Part shown: positions 48,152 through 60,630 of the stretch, piece after piece | How positions within the stretch are numbered: position 1 is the stretch's first letter | How the letters are laid out: each line of letters opens with the position of its first letter | Source: Vespula vulgaris | Taxonomy: Eukaryota; Arthropoda; Insecta; Hymenoptera; Vespidae | NCBI RefSeq assembly: GCF_905475345.1 | Contig: NC_066590.1 | Span: forward strand, 916,001-980,000 | Direction of reading: 5' to 3' | DNA: 64,000 bases | Made by a program: the position numbers and the translations under genes | Notes under the pieces: generated by a model | Seen by the model: only the letters and a program-made list of their open reading frames with translations | Databases searched by the model: none | Told to the model about the DNA's origin: nothing

Positions 48152-48909
48152 GAACAACCGACAGAATATTGTAAAGTTCGAAGAAAGGGGAGAAGTTTAA
48201 TCTACAAAGATAGAGAAACGAGGGAGCCGAGTCATCGGCGTTTTCGTGTTTCGCTCCTATTTCTACGATATTATTATTTCTGAAAGAAAGTTTTATAATG
48301 AAAACTATTTACGATGCTTCCCGAAAATATCCTCATGTTTGCAAATCATCGAAAGAGTCGTTAAGACTATTCCCTAGCTTTCGCTCGTAACGATTTCAGT
48401 AACAGGTATGCACAAAATATGATTAGGAAAATACTGTTCTCTAGAAAAAAGAAGACCTATACTCTTTGCGTATTAATGCAGAAAGGTTCCATAAACTTTC
48501 GTTTAAAGATTTAATCTGACGATAATCGAGTCCTTAGACGATACATCGAACCCATACCGATATATCGAAACTTTGCCGATCATCCACCACATCGATTCAT
48601 CTTTCGATAATCGAAATCTCGATGATCTAGCCTGGAATAGAAAAAGAGTAAGAAAAAAGAGAAGAGAAAAAAACAAAACAAAAAACTCAGAACACATGTA
48701 CACCTGGAAAATTGAAACTTGGAGGAAAGATCGAAGGATGAACATCTCGAAGATCGGTCCACTCGAATAAAACCAGAGTATCGAAATCGAGTTCGATTTT
48801 TAAAAGAAAAAAAAGTTCCTCCCAAGAAGTGATCCCGCATATGGTTCCCATCCGAAATTTATAAATAATAATTAATAAGAGTAAAATAAGAATAAATAGG
48901 AATTACGCA

Positions 48910-50000
48910 GATATTAAATTTTAAATCTATTTAAATAGTAATTTAATTCTATTTTTTTTTCTATCGAACGCGTGTTTGGATCTATGAAATATTTAAATAA
49001 ATGTTCCATCGTTTAATTATTATTTTGTTACATTCCGTACACGTATTTTGAAATTATTTAAATAATTCTAAAATAATCAAAAATACGATTTATTTAAGGA
49101 CACCTGTTTAGAAAGAGAGTGCTTCGATCTTTACTCGTCGAAATCCGAAAGAAAACTCTTTCGATAACAGTAAAAATCCATGAAAACGTTTGTTTTTGTT
49201 TACGTTAATGGTTAACGACTGTGCATTTAAATTTTAACTACGTTTAAACGATTATTTAATCTTATCCTTTTGTGCTTCCAGTTATGAAATGTTTAAATAA
49301 ATATACTACTGTTTAAATATTAGTTTGTTGTATTCCGTGCACGTTTCAAATTGTTTAAATAATTCTAATATAATCGAAAGTAGGATTTATTTAAGCTTAT
49401 CCATTTGGAAAGAAAGAGAGAGAAAGAGAGAGAGAGAGAGCTTCGATGTTTATTCGTCCGAATGCAAAAGAAAATTAACCAGATAACCGTGAAAGTCAGC
49501 CGAAAGTCCGTTTTTGTTGACATTAGATTACGTAGTCAAAGACCGGAAGATGAAAATATTTAAATACTGGAATTTTAAATTAAAATTATTTTACGTTCAT
49601 CGTGTATTAAGAGCTTTGCAATGTTTAAACGAATGTAATATTGTTTAAATATTAGTTTAATGCGTCCCGTGTACATCTTACGTCGTTTAAATAAATATAA
49701 AATTATCGATAGTATTAATTTTCTAATTTTTACGTTTAAAAAGAGGAAGCTTCGAATTATTAACTTATTATACACTGCGCATATTGTATATTGCTTAAAT
49801 AATTATCAAATGTATAAACTGTTTAAGTTTCGTTGCTTGGAAAAAGAGAACATCGATGTTTATTCGTCGGAATGCTGAAAAAGATTTCGGATACGTGTCA
49901 GAGAGAAATGATCGAGCGTTCGTTCTTATTAGCACATCTTTGGCAATATTAAGTTTGAATTTTAAACGTATTTTTGAAGAAGCTTTACTTTTCCGCATAA
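48910..50000. repeat. Diverged tandem repeat family, units about 300-400 bp, roughly 3.3 copies
   Basis: Four sets of landmarks recur in the same order: an AATTTTAAA word (about 48,915; 49,231; 49,570; 49,956), an ATGAAAT-like word followed by TTTAAATAA (48,983; 49,283; about 49,615), an ATTCCGTGCACGT-like word (about 49,030; 49,330; 49,660) and a CTTCGATGTTTATTCGTC-like word (49,122; 49,441; 49,851). The spacing is 300-320 bp between copies 1 and 2 and about 330-410 bp between copies 2 and 3. Copy 2 has gained a GA microsatellite. The units are AT-rich, heavily diverged and full of TTTAAA. I recognise no known family. Confidence 0.75.
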
Positions 50001-50091
50001 ACTATTTTCGATGAGAGGACGCTAAAATTTTTATCGACAGGAATATTCAATAGGAATAAAGCTTTTTCAAAAATTCGATAAAAGCCGTGTC

Positions 50092-50121
50092 CTCGTTTAA
50101 AAGCTTCGTCTTTAAAACGAG
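50092..50121. repeat. Hairpin with 12-bp arms, one mismatch
   Basis: CTCGTTTAAAAG and CTTTAAAACGAG are complementary except for one position, around a six-base loop. It sits just beyond the diverged tandem repeat block and shares its TTTAAA richness. Confidence 0.55.
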
Positions 50122-50435
50122 ACCTTCTTCGTTTATCAAAATCGGTCAGGAATTAGTCCATATTCATTGTTATCGTAAACCATTATAGAACCAGAAGCGA
50201 TGAGCAGCCTTAAACCGGCTATGAATAACTATCCAGAGAAAAAGGGATAGAGAAAGAGAGAAAAAAGAGAAAAAGAGAAAGAGAGAAACAGAACGTTCGA
50301 GGGGATCGCTCGAAATTCGATGGATTTGTGCTCCGTTGTGTTTTCGACGTTTGCATTTTTAGAGGAAGGATCTAAAAGGGACGAAAAGCTTTGATAGCCT
50401 TTTTGTCACGTTACAAACGAGAAGGGTCGATCGTC

Positions 50436-50479
<44 letters not shown>

Positions 50480-50696
50480 CTCTCTCCCTTTCTCTCTGTT
50501 CAAATCTACTCCAGTAGCAATGTATATTTGTAAGTATACCTACGTATTTGCGAGGGATTTACTATATTGGTTCGCAAGCGAGGGGTGTAACGTGCTTTTT
50601 CACGAATCAAAAGTGAGAATCGGTACTTTGGTTATTATCCAAGGGTCTGATATACATAGACACACGCAGCTACACACACACACATACGCACATACA

Positions 50697-50727
<31 letters not shown>

Positions 50728-51413
50728 ATACTTTACTGTTACGCCCCAATGAAGAATACATTAATCCGATATCTCGTCTCGTTTGGTGATATTCGTGACT
50801 TCAACAGGGATGTAACGGCAAGCGATTCGAAGCGTCGATCGATCATTCGGGGTCGATTCGAATCGATCGAGATAAAGGTTGATAAGTATTCTCGAATTAT
50901 TCTACCATTTCTTGCTCCCAGCCTCCTCTCCTTTATTGTCATAGATCATAGACAAATTGTTGAAGTTGCAGTCTGAAAGAAAAGATAACCTTTGGTCGAT
51001 CGTTTGATAAAGGAAAACAGATAGAATCGTCGATAACCTCGGGCTGTTATTCTCATACTACAAGATGTAATCCGAGAGAGTAACAACACCTCTGGCTAAG
51101 GAAGCAACAACGTTTCGATAGGACGCTTCGTTACACGGGTATTTAATATCGTGACGCTGAGAACGGCCGGAGGCTCTGTGGACCGAGCACGCTTGCAACT
51201 AGTAGTCGCATTTAGTAGTCGCGTTGGTAGTCGAGCTGTACATACCGCTGATTACAAGCGTCTACTTCTGTTTACGGGCATCCACTTCCCTTTTCGTAGT
51301 AAATGCTTCATTATGGAAGCACGCAAAGCACCCACTTTAGTTTTAGTAGAGTTTGCCGCTTCGAGACGTCATTGAGCGAGTGTAGCCTACGTGTATGCGG
51401 GTGTATAGTTCTT

Positions 51414-51458
<45 letters not shown>

Positions 51459-51807
51459 ACCACAGTAAGAAGCGTTACGTGTACTCGAACGATAAAAGCA
51501 GCTTTTATGAATTTCCACGCGAAAGAGGAAAAGCCTACAACGTCGATCGTTATAATCCTGATAATCGTTTTAATCCTCTCGTTGGTGCTTCATACTTTTA
51601 AACGATTTTAACGTTCTTAACTTATAACTCCTGATCGAACGATTAGAATTCTATGCTGGTGGAACTTAATAGGTAGCTTAAAAACGACTTTCGCGTCTCG
51701 CGCAATAATAAACCCCGTCTGATAATATAATTCTTTGTGAAGTTTGCCTAAAGGTTCTTCTCTCCCTTTTATTCTCCTTCCCTTTATTCTCTTCTTCCTT
51801 TTTTTTT

Positions 51808-51870
51808 CATCCATTATTATTATTACTATCATTATTATTATTATTATTAGTATTATTTTTATTATTATTC
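51808..51870. repeat. (ATT)n imperfect triplet array
   Basis: ATT units with C or G interruptions. Confidence 0.8.
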
Positions 51871-52937
51871 TCATCTTCGTCATCGTCATTACCATTATTC
51901 TCCCCATAGTCTCGAGATCTACTTTTTCTTTGCAAAGGACACGTGAACACGTTATCGTATCGTGGCTTAACTACGCAAACGCATCGTCTCGTACCCCAAC
52001 GAAACCATCAATTTTTAACAAGCTCTTTTACTGCCTATTCTTTTAAATATTTCATCGAATTAATTATATTCTCTCTCTCTCTCTCTCGTTTTTTTTTCTA
52101 GGACAATCTATATACCCACAAGAGATAGGTAAATATTTATCACGTGTTTTATTTTTCTTTTCTTTCTGTTTTTTGCTTTCAACAAATTATTACCATTATT
52201 CACTCTTCGAGTATACTAGAGTTTTACAAAGAGATTATCTTCGATTAAAAAGAAAACGGATGAAGTATGACAATGGTGTACCTATCCACCGTGCGAACGA
52301 CCCACAACGGTAGATGGTGTCGATATCGAGAGTATCTAATGCGTAACGACATAATAAAATTAACAGGGCCCACTATCGGCCGATCGTATTACAGTAAGCT
52401 CTATAAATACTCATTGCACTGCGGCCAATGCTCGTTAGTCGTGGTCTAGAAAATATATTAACGAGCTGATAACACACTTGCCGACAGGAGACTACCTAAT
52501 TGAAACCGAAAGCCCGTAATGCCGGTAGCAGGGATAATGCATTACAATATTTCCCACCAACTGTTTTATCTCCCATTACAATACTGGCTATAACGTAATG
52601 AAAGACTGAGAGAGAGAAAGAGAGAGAGAGGGAGACTACCCTTAGGCAGTCTCACGCATCAAATTTTACGCGTTCAATGATAATTACTTTGACTTTTCTT
52701 ATCTTCTCGAGTCTCTCATGCACGAAAAGAAACGTGTTTCATTAACTTAACTAATACAAAAATCCCTCGAGTATCTGTGTATTAGAATCTTTGTGAGAAA
52801 GGATATAAAAAAGATTGTTCTATTCATAAAAAAGAAACTTGCATACATTAAAGAGAGATCGATCTTCTTTTTCTTCTTTTTTTTCAAAGAGACGGAGAGA
52901 GAGGGAAGAGAGAAGAATCTCCTAAAGAGATAAGAGG

Positions 52938-52940
<3 letters not shown>

Positions 52941-52985
<45 letters not shown>

Positions 52986-52990
52986 ATACT
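52941..52990. repeat. (TG)n then (TATG)n microsatellite
   Basis: A TG run passing into TATG units. It is of Z-DNA-prone type. Confidence 0.9.
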
Positions 52991-53344
52991 CGAAAATAGG
53001 AAAGTTAAACTCGTGTTTACTTTTCCCTCGTGACTATCCTCGTCGAAAGTACAAGAGTCGATCGAGAGAGGATCGATCGATCGATCATCATCGTCTCGAT
53101 GATCATACTCGATGGGAATAAAGGACGAGGAGGAAGTTTTCTCGTAGGATCCATCAGAGCGTATCCTGCGACTACTCGGTTGTGCTTAGAAGCGGAAGAA
53201 GGTGGAAGTTGAGAAAGAAAAAGGCGAATTTATAAAAGAAAGAGAGAGAGAGAGAGAAAGAGAGGAAGAAAAAGAAGATAGCGTATAGTACACAGCAGTA
53301 TCCGGTTTTTAAAGCGTTTCGGCGAGACTTTCGGAACGAGAGAT

Positions 53345-53391
53345 CCACGGGACGCCGGGTTATTGCTGGGAAGAAACAGGACGTCCCGTGG
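53345..53391. repeat. Inverted repeat, 10-bp perfect GC-rich arms, 27-base loop
   Basis: CCACGGGACG at 53,345-53,354 is the exact reverse complement of CGTCCCGTGG at 53,382-53,391. The region between 53,280 and 53,460 is GC-richer and less repetitive than its neighbours. Confidence 0.7.
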
Positions 53392-53625
53392 TTACCGCAC
53401 CGGACTAAAAACTCACCGACAAAACAGCCGAACGCGTTGGAACGCGTCAAAAGCTCTCTTATAGATAGAAGCTAGCTCTACCACTTCACTTCGTTCACGC
53501 TAACGCGAACTCTTCAAGAACAAGAAGAAAGAACAGCAGCCACTAACCATTTGCACCCTCCTCCAATCGAGATTCTTATTAACCGATATGATCCTTGCTA
53601 CCGTCTTTGCCTTGAGAATGATCTT

Positions 53626-53656
<31 letters not shown>

Positions 53657-56600
53657 TTTCTCTCTATCTATCTAATTTTATCTTCTACACCGAAAGAACA
53701 TCGAATTTCTAAAGTCAAACCGATCGTATACAATCTTTTTCAGTAAAAATCCCCATTCACTCGGACTTTCATTTTTCCGTAATATCTTTTCCCTTTTTCG
53801 AGGATTAAAAGATCCTCTTCTTTGATAGATATCTAGACATTTGTCCCCAATGTCAAACGGCAAAAATGTCTGTTCCACCGGAAATGTTCCTCCTTGCCGA
53901 GACAAGTTTTCCTTTTGGTAAGGTAGATACACCTCTTCCATGTAGTATCTGTACTTATGTACCTACATACGTATATAGATACATACATACGTATATACAT
54001 ACATATAGACAGTTTCTCTCCCAACGACGAAAGACCTAGACTTGTATCTAACCATCGACATTCCGGTACTCTACGACGACCCACCAAAACTTAATGGCCG
54101 CAATAGACGACACGGAACTTGTAAAGTAAATTATATGTTTCTCTCTCTTCCTCTCTCTCTCTCGTTTCTTTTGACGACCGTTCTAAGGTTTACAATAAAA
54201 GTCGCTACAGTGACTGATTGGTACTTACAATAGCAGTGGGTAGCGCTTGAAATGATCGATATGATCGTATACCAACGGCGTTAAAGAAACTTTACAGCCG
54301 ATCACCAGATAAGAATAATTTTTTAACCACGAATGACGTATCGTTAAACGTTTATTAGTCATATTTACGTAATATTACTTTCCCACAGATGATTTTTTAC
54401 GTATGTAGCTTCAAATATCGTGGTAATAAGTTATTAGAATTATTATAAAGAAAAATGTTTACAAAAATGATATAATTGTCCTCTCTAACGATTCGATCTT
54501 ATTGTAAAGAGAAAATTGAAAAAGTGAGACACAGTTGTCGTGTCTCAAATATGTTTGCCTTTGGACAAAAGAAATTTAATCGTATGGAAACCCAACGTGA
54601 GATCGTATAAGATTAGAAAGAAGAAATTAATGTAAAACTCTTCCTCTCTCTTTTAGAGACTTTAAAAAAAAAAAATAAATAAAAAAATCTAGAAGAAGAA
54701 AGTCAGTCAAGACGTTAGTCATCCGTATATCTTACAATTTCCGCGTGGAAACCGACAATAGGCAGTTTATATATGTTAACGAGTCGGAACGGATGATTCT
54801 AAAAGAGAACGTTGACTTACCCGTGAACGTGGACAAAGTCGTTTTGTGGAATGTAAAATGGCCGTGCTCATGATAGGTACAATTACGAGGGCAAAAAAAA
54901 GGGATCCGTCAAAAATTTTGGAAGATCTATCGATCAATCGCCGATTAAAAGATAATTCTTTTCTCGAAAAAAAATCATAAAAAAGGATCAAAAAAAAAAG
55001 AAAAAAGAAAAGATCGTTTTTCAGAATATATATATATATATACACATGTATATTTTGTAAAATTCATTAGGAGTTTCGTTGAAGGCGATGAAACGATTAA
55101 AATGGGTGAGCAAGATTAAAAGATAGTATATATAGGAGCCATCTAGAAAGACAAATCGAATTCAATCGGTCGACCTCATGGTCGATAGTCATTAATCATC
55201 GCAAGTACCGTAGTCATCTCCATCATTATCACCATTCTCGTTCTCGAGAGAACTCGTGCGCAACACCTACACACGAACACAACGCCGACATTCGTTCGTT
55301 CGTTCGTTCGTTCGTTTCGGGTCATGGTATGCACTTTACCCGAATCGTGATTCGATTGTCAATTAAAATCCGTTGAATTTCGACAGGCGGATCATTGTGC
55401 CACGGATGATCACCCGCAGCCACGGAACAACTTCGATGTAAGCATTTTCGAACGTGTACGTATAGTCACGATAAAGCAAAACGAACCCTCTCTCTCTCTC
55501 TCTCTATGACTTATCAAACTTTCTATTCTATCGTGAATAAAATGATTTCTAAGATAATATTTATATATATTATTCGTGCGCTTTATTATATAGAATCATT
55601 CATTCATAATCATTAAATATATTCTTCATTTTGAAAACGTTCATATTGACACGCGATACATAAATCGTGACTATCGTTTCGTTCGTTAATTAAAATAAAA
55701 ATTAAAAAAACATTAAGAAATGAAAAAAACGAAAGTGGAATTTCGTTCGAAATCTAATAAAATCTAATGGGTCGTCATACGATTAATATTAATTTTGACG
55801 CAACCCCTCGTGAACATAGTTAGGTAGTATTAAATCAAGTAGGGTTATACCGTGTGGCACGAACTCTAACAATTTTCCGCTCGACTCGGTCGATTTCCCT
55901 AAACAGCGACAGCCGGTGCGATCGCGCGTACTTTACGAGTAGTACGATGGCTTATTATTCGCGAGCGTATCGTAGGAAGGGTGAGTGAGGGCAATGGGCC
56001 GCTTGAATTTTCACGGGGTTGCTTTTCGAGTGGACGACGACGACGACGACGACGACGACGACTACTATGGCGACTATAGCGACTATAACGACAACTATGA
56101 CGAGGAAAGAGGAGAATGAGGACTACGAGGAGGTTGTCGAGGATGACAATAGCTAATGCCACGGAACAAAGCATTGGGAAAAGGAGAAGTATGCTACATA
56201 TGGCGATCATCGTGTTTATTCGCCTCGATGCTGATAGTACAAACTGTGCGTCTCTTTTTCTCTTTGTGTACCTATACACGTTTCTATGTATTACATAAAG
56301 AAAAAAGGGAAAGAGAGAAAGAGAAAGAGAGAGTTCTTTCACACACACAAGAATCATTATCGATACTTCCCTCTCTGTTCGTATCTGTTCCGCCTGTATA
56401 TATGTATGTATTTTACGCACAATGGTCACCATGTGGCAGGTTGTTTCGCGGTGGACTGAATGAGGCTGATTAAGTTGAAGAAGGGTGGAAAAAAAGAAAA
56501 AAGGGAACAGACCGAAGGGTTGGTACTCGTTTAACCTCTACTATTAGTATTATCGAGAGGGTCTATATGAAATAGTAAATTATCTTATATGCTTTCCAAG

Positions 56601-56852
56601 TCAATGTTGTAGCGGGATCGTTTCTATAACGATCTTTTTCCTTTTCTACTTTCGATATCATCCCTGCTGCTTCCTTATTTCTTGTAGACAAGAAAAGAAA
56701 GAAAAGAACATAAAGCAAAAGAAAGAAGTTTAAGAAACAAAAAGGAAAAAGAAAAATGTGTGACACGTCACCGATCTTCACGAGGAATAATCTTTTCCAT
56801 CTGAAAATTGAGAAACACAACCCACGCTAACGACAAGCGACAAAAGAAAGAG

Positions 56853-56887
<35 letters not shown>

Positions 56888-58715
56888 AAATAAGAAAAAG
56901 AAACGTCGTTCGTTCACCGTTAACTCTGGCATCTCCCTAACTAGAAAAGAGAGAGAGAAAGAGAGAGAGAGAGAAAGAGTGCACCAGGATAATTCATTAT
57001 CGTGCGTGCACACGGTATAGTAACGTATGTATGCCTTTGCTTAAAGTAGACCGAGGTGATTCAGAATGGCTCCATAGCAGTGTGAGAACATCCGAAAAAT
57101 AAAAGGTGTGCTCGACGACGTTTCTGTCCATTGTGAATAAAAACGTATTCTTTTGATGAAGGGAATCATTCTCCCTCCCTTCCTTCGAACGTGGCATAGA
57201 CTCAAGTATCCTCATGGTCGCGTTGTCTCTTCTCTTCGTTACTTTCCTTCTTCGTTCCTTTCGTCTTCGTTTCTCTCGTCACGTCTCGTTTGCCACGAAT
57301 GTCGTCCAAATGTTGTCTGCGTGACAAAACGCGTGCGCGCACCTTCGCATTTTGTCACGCTTCGTTCACGTATTCGTTTGAGAGACGAACAAAAGGGAAA
57401 AAAACTGTTGGATATATGTGTGTAAGAGAAAAAGAAAGAGAAAGAGAGATAGAGAGAGGTAAAGAAAAAGTACATATATATATGTATATGTATATATGTA
57501 TAATATATACATATATTGCTATGTATATGTATATGTAAACGTAAATGTATATGTATATACACATACATAGAAGATCTCTTCTAATACAATACTTTGGAAA
57601 CACGAAGGAGCGCAAGCCGGACTTTCGCGGCTTTAAAAGGCCAGGAAGAGAAGGAGACAAGTTCGGACTTTTAGCCCTCCCTTATACTCCTCTTCCTCTT
57701 CCTTTTCCTCCCACGTCTTTCTCTGTCTCTGGCAGAGCGCGAAGCAATATCGTTAGTCCCTTTAGAGCAGAGTTTCGTGGCTTTCTCTACGGTGTCAGGA
57801 CGATTGGACACGTTATACGTTCTTCTTCTTCTTCTTCTTCCTCGTCTTCGTCCTCTTCTTTTTTCTTCTTTCCTTTTTCTTCCTTTTCTTTCTTCTTCCT
57901 CCTTTATTCCGAACAAAAGACACAATGATACCGATAATAATACGATGTCTGGTGGTTAGCCATCTTTTTATAATGCTACGTTGCCTAGGAGATACGATTT
58001 TTTATCGAAATAATTTCGATGACTATCGGACCAAAAAACAAGAAAGAAAGAAAGGGAAAAAAGAGAGATAAAAAAAAACCTTTTTGTTAGAAAATAAGAA
58101 GATAGATATAGATGAGAAAGGGTCCAGATGGGGTGGCTATCGTTTCTAGCTCGCCTTATGTCCAACGTTCATGTAGATGAGAGTCTATGAGGTTGCCTTT
58201 AATGCGGTTAATACTCTTTGCAAACAGTATGAAACGCGTCCCTAGTTTAGAAGCCGCTTAGAAGGACCACCAGGGGACTGGTTCGCGATACGCTTCCAAA
58301 GCTGGAACTGATAGAGAGAGAGAGGGAGAGAGAGAGAGAGAGAAGTTTCTCTTTCACGATCAAAGAACGATTTTTATAATCGAAGTGAATAGTTAAAAAA
58401 AAAAAGAAAATATAGAAAAGAGAAAGAAAAGAAAAGAAAAAGAAAAAATGCAAACAAATTGATCAGCGTTCTTATCTTATGTCGTTGTAGTGGTCGTCGT
58501 CGTTGTCTTTATTATTATTATTATAATTATCATTATCAACATTAAAAAGAAAATAAGAGAAGAAGGATAATTTTAAAGCAGAGATAGGTAAAGGATCCTT
58601 CTAAAAAGAGGAGCATTTCTTCAAAATCACCAGTCATTTTTCACTTATCTCTTCGGGTTATGGTGTACACACACCTCCGGCAAAACAGTCTATTTGCTCG
58701 TAATGGACCGACGAC

Positions 58716-58773
58716 GACGATGGCAACGACGACGACAACGACGACGACGACGACGACGACTACGACGACGACG
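58716..58773. repeat. (ACG)n triplet array
   Basis: CpG-rich ACG units with CAA and CTA interruptions. A similar array lies at 56,034-56,063. Confidence 0.85.
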
Positions 58774-59712
58774 AAAAGGAATAGCAAAAGAGTTTCACTA
58801 GTATGCACGCACACATAGACACGCACTGACACATCCAAAGATACACACATACACATAGAAATGCACAAATGGGATATCTATTCCGGATAGAGCGGTCAGC
58901 ATCGAGCGTAGTTACTCGTTTAAAAAGTACTCTAACCGCGTCGTGGTTATGGCTGGTAGTTTGCGGTTTGCCCGAGGACGATGCCGAACGATCGACGATA
59001 AACGATTTCTATGTGCTTTTCTTTGCCTTTCGCTCGCGGCACCACCTCGACTTCTCGACTTCTCGACTTCTCGAATTATCGGAAGGTTGAAAAAGTGGAT
59101 TCGCGATAACACTTGCGTCGTTTTCTCCTATATGAAACGAGCAAGACGATTACGATTTCGCATTATCACATAACTTTTCCTTGTTACAATAGATATTTGC
59201 CTTTGAGTAAGTATCCATCCCAGAGGTTGATCGGTGACTCGACTCGAATTTCTCTCTTGAGAAATTTTTGATCGAACGAACGCAACGGCACGGGCGTTAT
59301 CGCGTCGCCAGCTGTTATTATCGGGGTTATCGTCGTTTAACGTTCGTCAAAGGAAAAGGGAAGAATAAAAAAAAATAAAACGAAAAAAAAGAAGATAAAA
59401 AAAAGAACGACATACGGTCGATCGATCGATCGATCAACGTCCAAGCTATTACGAACCGCAAACCGCGAACCGAGGCAAAATGGACCACGTATTATCTACC
59501 GAATTATGTGACGAGCTTCGATCGAAAATGTGTGCGGGTAGGTCGTAGATACCTATCTAACTATATTTCAGTGGCTTTTCAAAAACGGAATATTCATACG
59601 ATCGTTTGATGTACCCTCTTCCTTCTCGCGCGAATCACCAAGCCGCAATTTCATGTAATATACATATGTATAACTTCCTTAGAAAAAGACAAGTGGGCAT
59701 CGCTCTCTCGTA

Positions 59713-59770
59713 CGTTCGTTCGTTCGTTCGTTCGTTCGTTCGTTCGTTCGTTCGTTCGTTCGTTCGTTCG
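59713..59770. repeat. (TTCG)n tetranucleotide array, about 14 copies
   Basis: Uninterrupted GTTC/TTCG units rich in CpG. A short related array lies at 55,297-55,317. Confidence 0.9.
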
Positions 59771-60559
59771 CCGCGTATAATCAGCCGAGGCAACGCGCGG
59801 TGGCAAATACTGGCTAACCGCAAAACCGCAAAAAGATACTAACTCCTTTTATGTATTTCCTCGTTTAAACCGAAGACTTTGTCTTCCTAGCATACGTTAT
59901 TTCAATGTCCGGCATTAAAGAAGGCAATCTTTGAAATTCTTCGAACGACTCGCTGTAACGTATCGTCTCGATGAGAGGAAATCGACGAGGACATTCGACG
60001 AGGATGGTAGTCTACTCTTAAATCGATTATAAGGGAAACGTTTGCGGATAGAAAAACCTAACGCGAATAGCGGAGAAAGAGTCCGTTATAGGAGAGGTTT
60101 CGTCTTTTAGGATAACCTCCTGACGCAAGCCATCTTTTCAGTAAAAGTCAGCCAGTGCCCCAGGGTAGCAGGGTGGCAAACGATACAAAAGCTCGCACGA
60201 TCCGATCGACGCCAATATTTTGACAATGCACCAGCCATTGACGTCGTGGTGTTGGCTAGAATTTTGCTGAGGGGTTCACAGGCGCCCCTGTAGAAATAAA
60301 GAGCGAGATAGATAGAAAGAAAGAGAGAGAGAGAGAGAGAAAAGGGAGGGAGAGGAAACTTCAAACACCATCGTGTATCTTCTCGATCGACGAAAGCGAC
60401 GACACTCTATGGTTGCTTTTATTGTTCGAAATCCACAAAGTATCGTCGACCAAACGACACAAAATCTTTGCTGTCTCTCTAGGACCAACTGTTTGCTGCT
60501 TTCCTGGACCCACACATATAGGACCCTTTCCTTCCCTCCCTTTAGGGACTCTCTACCTA

Positions 60560-60630
60560 CTCTCTCTCTCTCTCTCTCTCTTTCTCTCTGTCTCTGTCTC
60601 TTCCTCTCTCTCTCTCTCTCTCTCTCTCTA
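60560..60630. repeat. (CT)n microsatellite
   Basis: Two CT runs separated by a CTGTCTC segment. Confidence 0.9.

Larger units (their letters stand above)
44022..48909. other. Upstream flank of the Toll gene
   Basis: No gene recognised with confidence. It holds the CTCF-like/DR1 cluster at 45,085-45,177, a TAAG array, a long GA array and the GC-rich open-frame island at 47,187-47,400. Confidence 0.6.

Noticed and set aside
55899..56432. A 177-codon minus-strand frame with a hydrophobic stretch and an Arg run
   Set aside because: The Arg run is a GAC/GTC triplet array and the rest has no recognisable motif. It is possible but unsupported.
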